The notes under the pieces were generated by a model. That model saw nothing but the letters and a program-made list of their open reading frames with translations, did not search any database and had not been told where the DNA came from. A DNA stretch of 64,000 nt from Pseudeuparius sepicola (taxonomy: Eukaryota > Arthropoda > Insecta > Coleoptera > Anthribidae), in assembly GCA_963920635.1 (NCBI GenBank), contig OY987299.1:125241373-125305372 (forward strand), written 5' to 3'. Both the position numbers and the translations under genes were made by a program. The number at the start of each line of letters is the position of its first letter. Position 1 is the first letter of the stretch. Of the stretch, positions 11,706-21,893 are shown piece after piece.

Positions 11706-12518
11706 AGGTATCCTATTGTCAGCCTACATGCATTAGTATAGTAATAATTGTCACCACTCAATGCTCGAAAATAGGAAGACACCAAAAATTTTGACGAAGT
11801 AATTCGGCAACGAAATTTTACAATAACTATGTATTTTACATTTACCAAATAAGATTTAAACTTGAAAATCAATACTAATCGCATATAGTCAACCCTAAAC
11901 GGAGGGGTACTTAATTATTATTTTCACAATATGGTTACAAGCATTTCGCAAATTGATTTCCATTGAATAGACACTCAACTAGAATGAAAACGTCAAAGTT
12001 GGAATCGTCCTTGCAGTACATCGCAAACATGACGAAAATTAAAAACCTTTCCATTAATTACGGGTTTTTATGCCCCCAAAGAAAGTGAAATGAACCAGAG
12101 AAAAATCGATGCTACTTCTCTTCTAATTACTCTTGCTGGGGAAAAGGAACAAAGGCGAAGTGTCTTAGCCATAGCCAGAAGCGCGGTCCTCGACAAAAAA
12201 TGATTAGGTATAGGTACTCTCGAATGCCCTTTCCCTTTTTATCTGTGCAGGGCTTTAGAGAGGGGATTGAATTTTATTTTGCAAGCAAAGCTTCTAAAGT
12301 TGAGGGGTTAAAATCGATAGGTTGCAAAAGACCTAATATTTAACTTTTTCTCTTTATGAAAAAAAAACAAGTTAAATACCTAACATATTTTTCCTGCTCC
12401 CTCCCCCGTAAGTTCACTTTACATACTCGCCAACAGGCCCGAAAGCGAAAGTGAAATGTTCGAGGTGCCCTGTTGCTAGGTACAAAAAGTATTGCCTAGC
12501 AACGATGCAACGATTATG
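11706..12518. other. Spacer without recognised feature
   Basis: No gene recognised; the minus frame at 11681-11884 has no domain. Confidence 0.4.
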
Positions 12519-12526
12519 CAGCAAGG

Positions 12527-13654
12527 CACGGGCGTAGCCAAGGGGGGGGTTTCGGGGGTTCAAACCCCCCCCGAAATAAGCAAAATATTACCTAATATTA
12601 TACCGAAAAAATACGAGGAGTGAGGAGTTAAATTATTATTACGTTTGAATATATGTAGTAATAGTAGCGCCTAGCGCCATCTTTTGACGAGAGGCAGACG
12701 CAGTTGCAGCCGAACTATTTTGTATTGTAGGGACACTTTGCGTTGTTTCTCGATTATTCGCCACGCCCCTCGGTCGAAATGAGCGGAACTTTGTGGAAGT
12801 TCGTGTAAGTTCGTGGAAGTTTCTGGACGGCTACTGGGCTGCTATATAAGCGGCGCGTGACCGCGCTTACGGCAGTATTGTTCCATGCGAACTCGGAGCG
12901 AATAAAAGTGAAAAGTGGTGAACGAATAGTGAAGAAAATTAAGTGTACCGTGTAAGTGAGTAATTATTTTAGTGCGCTGTTATTCGATGACCTTGTTAAG
13001 GATAGATACGTGAATCATTATTACTGTCGAAAAATGGAGGGGAAAAAAAGGAAGGGTGATAAACCTAAAGGTATGGACTACTGGAAAAAGTGGTGTAGTC
13101 AAGGTCAAGGGGTTTCTAATAAAGAAACAAATTTGGATTTAGCTATCAAAGCTTCAGCTACCTTGCATGCTGATAAGAAGACTGCCTACCCCGAAATCTA
13201 GTTTGGAATGCCTAGATATGTGCGATAAAAACCTTTATCCTAATATTTACACATTACTACAAATCTTCGCTACCATTCCTGTATCCACTGCTACCCCAGA
13301 AAGGTCTTTCTCGAGCCTAAGGAGACTGAAAAACTATTTACGAAACACTACAAGTGAAAACAGACTTAATGGTTTGGCTCTAATGAACATTCACTATGGA
13401 ACAGAAATTCATGCAGATGAAGTAGTGGATATATTTAAAAGAAAAAGCCGAAGATTTCTTCTTTAATGGTTTTAGATTTAGCGCAGAGGAACGAAGTTAA
13501 TTTATCCATTTAATTTAAAGTTAAGAACTTTATAAATATGTCGTAGTTTTTCGGATGAATATATAGATATTATATTTCATGTAAGTATATTTTTGTTGTT
13601 TTATTTACTTCTCAAACTAAACCCCCCCAAAACTAAATCCTGGCTACGCCCGTG
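12527..13654 (+). mobile_element. Internally deleted hAT transposon
   Basis: TIRs CACGGGCGTAGCCA (12527) and TGGCTACGCCCGTG (ending 13654) are of the common hAT type. The flanks CAGCAAGG (12519-12526) and CAGCAACG (13655-13662) are an 8-bp target duplication with one mismatch. At 1128 bp it is far shorter than autonomous hAT elements and retains only the 3' part of the transposase gene. A promoter-like TATATAAG at 12843 with a CAGT initiator about 30 nt downstream is also retained. Confidence 0.9.
12956..13466 (+). pseudogene. hAT transposase, C-terminal remnant
   Basis: Two overlapping frames (12956-13201 and 13167-13466) carry pieces of a hAT transposase. The second holds the hallmark C-terminal dimerisation region: a TPERSFSSLRRLKNYLR motif followed by a leucine-rich LNGLALMNIH helix. 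The first ATG in the upstream frame is at 13034 and is followed by a lysine-rich stretch. The N-terminal BED zinc finger and the catalytic DDE core are missing, so this copy cannot encode an active enzyme. It lies wholly within the TIRs at 12527 and 13654. Assignment to hAT rests on the dimerisation motif plus TIR and 8-bp duplication. The subfamily is not determined. Confidence 0.85.
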
Positions 13655-13854
13655 CAGCAACGACCTTAAAACAATTAATAAAATATAGGTATCTAGCAAC
13701 TTGAAACTGGCGGCAAATTTAATATGTTTCACATCAATTGTTTTATAAACTGGTTTTGATCAAAAAGAATACGAATTATGCCAAAGAAAAATTAAGAATA
13801 TGGATATATTTTTCAGTGTCAAGTAATGTGGCTAATCGCAAAGTCAAGCAACAG

Positions 13855-14060
13855 TGAACGTAGTGCTGGGTTAAAAGCGTCCGGATAGTAAACCATAGGT
13901 CACGGGTTCGAGTCGCACACAAAACCCAAGTTTTTTTAATTTTTTTTTTATTATCGCTGCATTCTACTTCTTATATTTATTACTGATTTTAATTTTTAGT
14001 AATTGAGCAATGGTTATTTTGAATATTATTATCTACTCCATAGCGTTTAATGGAGAACTT
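13855..14060 (+). repeat. tRNA-derived SINE-like unit, copy 1
   Basis: A head with a pol III B-box-like GGGTTCGAGTC (13902) and an A-box-like stretch about 40 nt before it. It is followed by a T-run and a body (CGCTGCATTCTACTTC and onward) that recurs after a similar head at 14375-14560. The head does not fold as a complete tRNA. Two copies in the same orientation about 500 bp apart. Confidence 0.65.
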
Positions 14061-14374
14061 GAACAATTTTTTTATTTCCTTAATACGAGTATATTATTTG
14101 CCTATCTATAGAAAGGGCACATACCAAATATCAGCCCTCAAATCGCAATATTTAACTTGCAATAAATAATTAAAGTTGTGACCGCAAGCTATTTATTTGA
14201 AACGACACGAAAAGCGCGGGAATGGTCGTGACGTCACACCGCTCGATCGATCGGAAGACAGTGACAGGAGCGACAGTTACACAGAATTAGAGAAGGAAGA
14301 ATGAAAATGGAAAAGGGATCTGATGTAGGTCAAAAATAAGAACCGCCTAAAATTTTAAATTTAACAAGCACTTC

Positions 14375-14565
14375 TTTAACTGAATGGTGAGGCCACGGTA
14401 CTAGTAACTCGTAGATCCCGGGTTCAATCGAACAAGAAGTTTTTTTTTAATTATCACTGCATTCTACCTCTTATATTTATCAGTGATTATCATTTTTAGT
14501 AATAATTGGGCAATGGTTATTATGAATATTATTACTCACAATCTACTCCATAGTGTATTTAAATT
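14375..14565 (+). repeat. tRNA-derived SINE-like unit, copy 2
   Basis: B-box-like CGGGTTCAATC near 14419, a T-run, then the same body as copy 1 (CACTGCATTCTACCTC, GGGCAATGGTTATTATGAAT). The shared body downstream of different but tRNA-like heads is the main evidence for a SINE. Confidence 0.65.
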
Positions 14566-14614
14566 CAATGTACTTACCTACCTAATATGAAATTGTCGGT
14601 AGCAGGAAAAATGT

Positions 14615-14736
14615 AATACATTGCTCGATGCGCAAGCTCTTTTTGGCCTCGGAGAGAGTTTTAATACCCGCGACAACACGGGCGTTAAACAACCTCCTCG
14701 GCGAAAAAAGTGCGCTTAGGCATCTCGCAATGTAAA
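14615..14736. mobile_element. Mini foldback element (about 120 bp)
   Basis: TACATTGCTCGATGCGCAAG on the left pairs with CTTAGGCATCTCGCAATGTA on the right. Internal CTCTTTTTGGCCTCGG and CCTCGGCGAAAAAAG extend the hairpin. Confidence 0.65.
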
Positions 14737-16040
14737 TAACTATTTAATACAGCACACTCTTTTCAAACATTATCGACAATATCAAGACTGAGATAGACTA
14801 TAATAAGACGGATGACGGAAGACGGATAGACAAGGATGGGACGATCACGTTGCTCTTTCTAAACAAAGCTTACGTGGTGCTGTATTTTTTTTATACATGT
14901 GCCGCCCATATTAGTTTATACATGGTTAAGTTATAGATTTTTTACGTATGTTACCAGCTGACCAAGAAAGCCCTCTTAATAAGATGTTTTAACACACTGA
15001 AAATGTTTTTTTTTTGTTGACTTTAGAATTTTCTTAATTTCTGATTCCTATTACGATTTTTGTCACCTGCGGTTAAAATTTTTCACATCCTGACTGAATC
15101 ACCCTTTTTTCAATTTTTGAAATCTACGGCTCTTCCTGATTTTTACAATACAGGACGTTTGAACTTCTTTTTTTTTCATGTCCGACTTTGGAGGCTTACA
15201 ATTCAAGCAGGGTGGTGCACCTCGTGCCTTAATTGTTTCTAAAATAAAAGAAGGTTTTTTAGAGGGCTGATTCACGCTATTTACCAACTGTGGATGTTGC
15301 AATGGTGTCCGAGTTTTGGCAACATGCACTGTTTTAAATTAGCCTCAATCTAGTGGCGTAAAGACAAGTCAATAAGCAGTATTAAGCCTTTTCAATAGGT
15401 TTTGTTAACTGTTAGGTAATTTTGGCACAACTATGTTTAATAATTATTCGATTCGCATTTTCTCAAATAAGTACCTATACAATGTGTCCCGGATAAGAAT
15501 GAACAGCATAGAGATCTTGCAATCGGTGAGAGATAGAACAACGGTTAAATGGGGAAAAAGTTGCGCCATTTTGAGGTCAATAAAATGGTACAAACAGATT
15601 TCGAATATCTTTTTCGTTTTTGAGTTATTTTGAAAAAAGAGAAATTTTGCGTTTTCGAATTTATTTTTTCTGAAGTTTTTATCATAGGAAAAATATAAAA
15701 ACACTTTCTTATGGCACTTTTTAACGGACTTTAAGATGGCGTTTTTATATTATTTGTTCTATAACATTTCGTTTTTGAGAAACTTTATTTTTTTAAATAC
15801 GGACCTGTATTTTTTTTCCGATTTTGAAAGCACTTTTCATTGCAAATACCACGATGTATGACACGAAATATTTTTAAAATGTTTTGAGAAAATTATACTG
15901 AAAATTCCTTTTTTCCATTCATTTTTTTCTATTCTGGTCCTGTATTTAATTATAAGAAGTCTAAATATTATTTAAAACTACTGCTTTAAAATATATGTAC
16001 TTCTTTTGGTTAACTCCACACAGCAAAACTTTATTTTTTG
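14737..16040. other. Spacer, probable decayed repeats
   Basis: No gene supported. Around 15480-15700 a GGTTAAATGGGG stretch resembles sequence in family E, suggesting old transposon debris. Confidence 0.35.
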
Positions 16041-16082
16041 CACTAGACGCGAGTTTCGCTAACCATGTTAGCATCATCAGGA
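16041..16082 (-). ncRNA. Hammerhead ribozyme core, probably incomplete
   Basis: Read on the minus strand, the segment has CTGATGA (complement of 16074-16080), a 6-bp stem II (GCTAAC/GTTAGC) with a short loop, GAAA (complement of 16054-16057), a 2-bp stem III with a 4-nt loop, and a GTC cleavage triplet (complement of 16046-16048). This is the order of a type I hammerhead as found in Penelope-like elements. The stem I flanks do not pair well, so self-cleavage is doubtful. Probably the terminal repeat of a lost Penelope-like copy. Confidence 0.6.
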
Positions 16083-16559
16083 GATGATTAAGTCTATTAG
16101 ATCTATTGATTTTGATTACAATAATTGGAAATTAGTGAACATCCCTATTGTGGTTTTCAGGGGCGGACTGGGACCCAAAAACGGCCCGGGCGCTTTGTAT
16201 GAGACTAGACCTGGAAGCGCGGGTTCCGTAGGGTTTTTAGCCAAAAAAGCAAGAGACGCCAGAAACAGATGGTTTCAAGATATTTTTTATTTTTTAGGTA
16301 TTTTTAGACCAAACTGTCGAAATCAGTTTATGTCAGGGTTTTTATTTCAAAAGAATATAATGAAAATAGAAAATTAAAAAAAAAAACAATTCTTTAAAAC
16401 AAATAAAACACATGTAAACACAAAAATCACTCTTCTTCATCTGTTGCGAACCATTTAAAAAAATTAAAAACATAATACATTACGTATGCCTTTGCACTCG
16501 CCGACTTAGTTTATTAGATCTTCATTATCTAATGAAATTATAAAATATCTTTTTCAGAA

Positions 16560-16690
16560 GCCATTAACATGAAAGCTTCCAGATCCAAATGATCTTCCTT
16601 AGCCGGTTCAAGATTATTTTTAATTTGGAGAAAGATCTTTCACATGATACGTGTGAAATAGACAAAGTTAATGCGAGTGCGTCACGTGAT
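16560..16690 (-). pseudogene. hAT transposase fragment (dimerisation motif)
   Basis: Minus-strand translation across 16690-16560 gives a VSCERSFSKLKIIL motif, the conserved start of the hAT C-terminal dimerisation domain. It is followed after a frame change by DHLDLEAFMLMAS. Nothing upstream of the motif is preserved. It confirms the family of the surrounding TIR element and shows that the copy is dead for transposition in cis. Confidence 0.75.
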
Positions 16691-16899
16691 TTATTATTGC
16701 GGTGTTACCATAATGCCTATAATAGTAGGGAGCCCACGATGCTAAATGCGGGGATTTACTTGAGCGTCGTGGGGACCTATTGGATTTTGAAGATTAGATG
16801 GTAGAAAGAAAAAAATGTTATATAATATATACCCTTCCACCGGTGGGGGGAGCGTCTACAGGCTTTCACAAACGTAAAAAAAATAGTCACATGGAGATA

Positions 16900-18240
16900 T
16901 TAGAGCGCGTCAGATATTGATAGTGTATATGCCCCACGTGTCTCCGATGACGTAGGTATGTTAATCTGCCGGTTTGCATGGCGGGGGCGGCCGTACGGAA
17001 GGGTTAAAGATGGGAAGAAAAAAAATTGACTCGAGCTCGTCAGATATTCAGAAGGGATGTTAAGTGAACCCGAAAGAAGCTCCCATTCAATAGACTGACG
17101 ATTCGGATGTGACGCCAGCTCGTGGCGGCTTTTTGAAAATGCAAAAAAAATCGCCATTTTGATTTACTCGAGCGCGTCAGATTTTCATATAGACGGTTCA
17201 GCTTGATGTCCTGGTCGTGCTGATCCATAATCTGACGATTATATCGAGGGATTTTCATAATATGACGGTTTGCAAAAAAAATTTTTTTTCATAATTTTTT
17301 TTAATGAATATTTGCGTTTTCTAAGAAAAATATGTTGTCTGTTAAAAATTAAGGAATTTTTGTCTATAAAACAAATGCTCTTAATAATTTATTTTCTATA
17401 TTACAGGTTGTTGAACGTGGACTTTTCAAATATTTTATTACCTATATTTCTTAAACTAAACAAAATTTGACCAAACGTCTAAAATAAAACTTATAGATAA
17501 AAAGCAGATCTATTCAAATATCAAATAAAAAATGTACGTTCGTTAAAAAAAAATCGGAGGGCGCCGCGACGCAGAGCGTCGTTTGTCAAATATTCTCAAT
17601 TTTATCTTAATTTAGTCTTCGTTTGGTCCCATTTAAGACCCCGGAAGCAGATATATTTTATCTCTTTTCGTTTGCCCACAATAGGCCAGGGACATCGAGT
17701 TTGAATAACCCTGTACATGTAATACCACGAGTGTTGTGATCAGCTGTGATGGCGTGATGGCTGGCGTGTGACGGTGCGAGAGAAAGAGTGAAAGGGGAAG
17801 AGACGCGCGTAGTGGGGAATACATGCTTCACTGCAGCTAGCTGCACGCGCTAAACTTTTATCGACGATTTTTGTTACTTCGGCTTGTGGAAATCGGCAGA
17901 TTATATTTTTCCCGTCATCCTTGTATTATTTCCTTCAAAATAAAAAAATATTCGACCGCGCTCGAGAAAGTCGAGGTAATGTTTTCTTTGCAAGTTTGTG
18001 ACCCTCCCACCCCCTCACGTCACGCTCAAATCGTCAGATTATTGAAATGCACACTTTTCAGCATGTAATTAACCCATCATATCTTAATCTGACGCGCTCG
18101 AGTATATCCATCTATCGATTTTTTTACTATTCTGATCGGCTGCCCTACACGCGCGGCCCTGTATAGAGGGCTTAGATATGGTGGAGGTACTCAACAGGGT
18201 GCAAGGTATCCCCCCATATGTTAATCTGCCGCGCTTGAGT
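16900..18240. repeat. Iterated CTCGAGCGCGTCAGAT motif block
   Basis: Motif copies in forward orientation lie at about 16901, 17030 and 17166. Reverse-orientation copies lie at about 18087 and 18223, with shorter partial copies at 16958, 17226 and 18029. The arrangement, forward on the left and reverse on the right, is that of subterminal transposase-binding repeats. Confidence 0.7.
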
Positions 18241-18375
18241 AAATCCCAAAATCCCCTCTTGGGCTCCCCTACTATAAGTGACGGCGCGGCGGCGGTCGGC
18301 CCATAGCGACCCAAGTAGGTCCTGCCGATCGGGCTAGGCTAGCGCCCGATGGCCCAGTCCGCCCCTGGTGGTTTT

Positions 18376-18865
18376 CGTCGACAAAAGACAAACGGAGACA
18401 AAATTGTTAGGTACTCTTTTCAGAAGACATTAAAACCGTTGAAAGAATCCGCGAGTTTCCATAATTATCTGTGGCCCACAGCCAGCTCCAAATAGGCCTG
18501 TCTCCATTTTCCCGATAAAAACCGGCGCGCTTCTCGCCCGGTGAGATTCCGCGTCGGGATCGAAAGCCGAGCCCGTCCCGAAATGCCGCTGACGGCGCAA
18601 AGCCGGCTGGGGATTTCCCAAAGTCCCCAAAAGGGGGGGACAGCACCGCGCCCCCCGCCAGCCCCGCGTCCCGTGATGAATGGGCGTCGAATTGGAGGCG
18701 CTCGAACGAGCATCTGGTCGCCGCCACGTTTTTATGGCGTTCGGGGATCAGACAAAGATCAAAGGATGCAAAACTGGATCAAGGGGGATGTTTGCGAAAA
18801 GTTGCTAGATAATCTGGATTAAGGCGGAACGAGGAAAGTTCGGTTTGTCTTTTGTGACGCTTGTT
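18376..18865. other. GC-rich segment, unassigned
   Basis: About 18470-18740 is much richer in G+C than its neighbours and has overlapping open frames on both strands. None has a recognisable motif, which is expected for GC-rich DNA. Function unknown. Confidence 0.35.
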
Positions 18866-18966
18866 TGGCTTGTAAACAAGCTTTGCAAGACAAGACAAGA
18901 AATTATTCTGCAAGAGTCTTGCAAGTTTGCAAGGAATCTTGCTAAAAGCAAGAAATCTTGCAAAAA
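18866..18966. repeat. GCAAGA/TCTTGC repeat cluster, left
   Basis: Dense short motifs CAAGACAAGA, GCAAGAGTCTTGC and GCAAGAAATCTTGC. The same motif fills 20160-20340, suggesting subterminal repeats of one element spanning about 18866-20340. Confidence 0.65.
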
Positions 18967-20159
18967 TCATTATCTGTAATTATAATTTCTGCAAAACTTT
19001 AATAGGATAAATAATAAAATGCAAGTGACGACGATATTGAAGAATACTGATTTTTGCAAAATGAGCAAATATTATATAAACGGTTATTCAAGATTAACTG
19101 TCTCTATATACTAGTATCTAGTAAATATATATTTTATTTACAAAACCCCTGGAAATTAATATTTATTTTTATTTTTTGAACTGCTGCAGTTAACTGCAGT
19201 GGATTAATTTATTTTTTATAAGTTTGATTTAACTATATTTTTGCTAAAATGCTTAAACAACCAAAGAAGTCTATTGGACTTCCTAATTTCCTAATGCATT
19301 GTTTCGCTTCGTATTATTGTGGCATAATGTAGATCGGATTATTTTAGCGGGGTGGGTTTCGAGGTTTTTGTCCACTTCCACACAAAAATATCGAAATCCA
19401 CAGACATTAAAATAACTTTAACAGAAAGGAAAGTCATTACAGGCCATAGGTTATTGTTACCTGTGTGGGTTTCCCTCCGTTTACCTGTGGTCATAGCTAT
19501 GTACCTATTATGGATAATAATTGCTTAGTTTTTTTTATCACGAAGTTAGGCACATATTATAGTGCATAATAGCACGTTTTTAAGTTTTTATGATAATCAA
19601 AAGAACGAAACTGTTTTAGAACTGGGTAGGTATATTTAATTAATCCGATTAAGACAATATTCTAATACATACACATATGTTTTGTTTTCATTTGTATTCT
19701 ACAAAATGATGGCTTAAAAAATATTGCTCAGGCAGTCATCAAATTTTAAGATCAATAAAATATTAAATTTTTGGAATAATATAAGAAAAATCGCCTTTCC
19801 ATACATACTAAATATTTCAGTTCTCTAACTGCCTTAAATTAAAAATATTCCTTCAAAATCCAATTAACATTTTTGCCTGTTCCAATCATCATTTCGCAGT
19901 ATGTATGATTTGTTTTGTGTTTATCAATGAATGATTTAAAATATCTGAGTACAGACCTACACTATCCCTTCACTAAATTCTAAATACGACCCTGTCTTCT
20001 AAACGGAGAACATGGCGACCACCGGCTGCTAAACATCAAAGGCGCCGCCGTCGAGTTTATATTCTCCCCTTCCTTGTTCTCTGGCACTGTGGACCCCGCG
20101 CCCTGCCGTGCCGCGGCTCTGCAGTGCTGCGTCAACTTGTCTCGACAAGCTTTACACGT
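18967..20159. other. Interior between the two GCAAGA clusters
   Basis: No coding frame with recognisable domain. AT-rich apart from a short GC-rich patch at about 20000-20130. Confidence 0.4.
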
Positions 20160-20340
20160 TATAAATAATGCAAGAGTCTTGCTAACAAGAGTCTTGGTAG
20201 CAAGACTCTTGCAAACAAGAGTCTTGCGATGACGTCACTAAACAAAAAATGCAAGAACAAGAAATTGCAAGAAATCTTGCTTGCAAGACAAGATTTTTTC
20301 CAGCAAGAGTCGAGCAAGACAAGATCTTGCTCTTGAGATA
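20160..20340. repeat. GCAAGA/TCTTGC repeat cluster, right
   Basis: More than a dozen closely spaced GCAAG or CTTGC units, many in the palindromic form GCAAGAGTCTTGC. Spacing is irregular and units are 5-13 bp, which does not fit CRISPR or a satellite. It ends directly at the left target duplication of the neighbouring hAT element. Confidence 0.7.
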
Positions 20341-20348
20341 ACTCCAAA

Positions 20349-21885
20349 CAGTGGCGTATCCAGGATTAACGTCTGGAGGGGGCAATCAGTTATAAATAAC
20401 AAAACTCTGTCGATAATTTTAATGAATAAAAACAAACATATTTTCTAAAATAAATAAATACAGGGTGTCCTGAAATAAATGCACCAACTTGAAAAATTAA
20501 AAACAAAAATGGAAAATATGACGAAAAGTTCATATGAACATGGGTCGCAGATGTTTGGTTTTCGAGATGCAGGGTGTTGAAATTGAAATTTTATTTTCGA
20601 TTTTTTTAAGTAGGTAATTTTGTGAGACGACAAAATTGTCTTGCAAAATTTGGTAGCCGGTTTTTTTTTGGGAAGAGAAGTCATAGTTTGGTATTATTTT
20701 TGGTGCAATCCGTAGAGGGCGCTGCGTACGCTATCATTATTTAATTTAATTTGCCCTAACTTTTTTGACACTAAATTTTTACGACATTTTGTGAATGTAT
20801 CCTCTTCCCACACGTTTTCTAAGCAAAAAAGGTATACTTATGGTGAATAACGCCAAAGGTACCGTTTTCGTGATATTTTCAAATTTCTGCATCGATGCAG
20901 GTGCATATCGACACTCGTATGCAATTAAATTCAAAATAAAATTTAAATAAACAAGCACATTTATTTTTTGACAGTGTAATTAACTTGTTGTTGTTTTTTT
21001 TTTGCAAGAAAATGTTGTTATCTCAAAAAGTTAAAAAAATCGAAAATAAAATTTCAATTTCAACACCCTGCATCTCGAAAACCAAACATCTGCGGACCTA
21101 TGTTCATATGAACTTTTCGTCATATTTTCCATTTTTCTTTTTAATTTTTTAAGTTATTACCGGTATAACATAAAAATAATTCTTCTTCGAACCAGTAAAA
21201 TCTATATCACAAAAACAAGTATTCTTTTTTTAGTCTTGAGCTCGTTAAATATCTCCTCTGGAGATATGCGTATTTCAGGGTACACCTAAAGGAGTGTTAA
21301 CCCATTCAGTGGGTTTTCGCTAATATTGTTTCTAATATAAATTTTTAAAATTTTCAATTTTGAAAATGTTCTTTCGGGCGAGGCGGTGCACACTGTAATT
21401 GTGCAAAAATATGCCACTAAACATCATTTATTATTTATAATTACAGGTACTAAAAATCTTTCTATGTTTCATTTTCTTGGCTTGACGTTGTAGGTTAGAA
21501 TTTCCACTTCGATACTTGCATTAAATCGCTTTATGTCGAATATTGTGGGTAGAAGAACAAATAGGAAGTTTACATAACCAATAATAATGAATATGTTTAG
21601 TAGGTTGTTTTGCCTAATTTACGATTACGCGCTTTGACCGACGGAGTGTGTGCATTGCATAATATACGGCGGGGCGTTCTCAAATCTACTGCACAGGTTT
21701 TAATTTCGAGAAGACAAGATGAAACAAATAACAAATTGTAGATGTTTGGTGTTCACTGCATTTTCAAATTAGGCCAGAGGAGTATATAATTTTTGGTATT
21801 ATTAATTTTGATATTACAAATCTCATTTATCTAGACAGCTCTGGGGGGGCAATTGCCCCCTTTGCCCCCCCCTGAATCGCCACTG
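20349..21885. mobile_element. Non-autonomous hAT element with perfect 8-bp duplication
   Basis: Termini CAGTGGCGTATCCAG and, in reverse, CAGTGGCGATTCAGG. ACTCCAAA lies immediately outside both ends (20341-20348 and 21886-21893). No transposase is left. The right part (about 21400-21600) resembles 50190-50400, a second fragment of the family. A foldback element is nested at about 20460-21160. Confidence 0.9.
20460..21160. mobile_element. Foldback element nested in hAT
   Basis: Arms of about 135 bp (20478-20612 and 21035-21160) share GTTCATATGAAC and the TTTGGTTTTCGAGATGCAGG stretch in inverted orientation. The left outer end begins TACAGGGTGTCC; the right end lacks the last 20-30 bp. Spacer without ORF. 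Confidence 0.8.
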
Positions 21886-21893
21886 ACTCCAAA

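Larger units (their letters stand above)
16158..18367 (-). mobile_element. hAT transposon with perfect 8-bp target duplication
   Basis: The termini CAGGGGCGGACTGGG (16158) and CCCAGTCCGCCCCTG (ending 18367) are inverted repeats. GTGGTTTT occurs immediately outside both ends (16150-16157 and 18368-18375), an intact 8-bp target duplication. A remnant of hAT transposase lies inside on the minus strand. Most of the rest, 16900-18240, is an AT/GC-mixed block with an iterated CTCGAGCGCGTCAGAT motif, unrelated to transposase and perhaps a nested element. Confidence 0.9.

Noticed and set aside
12541..12575. G-run/C-run near 12541 as a G-quadruplex regulatory site
   Set aside because: It is part of the hAT terminal region and is explained by the element's subterminal sequence.
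18407..18822. Genes in the GC-rich patch
   Set aside because: Frames are open on both strands at once, as expected from base composition; no motif.
20160..20340. CRISPR array
   Set aside because: Units are 5-13 bp, irregularly spaced and palindromic, without constant spacers, and the DNA is eukaryotic.
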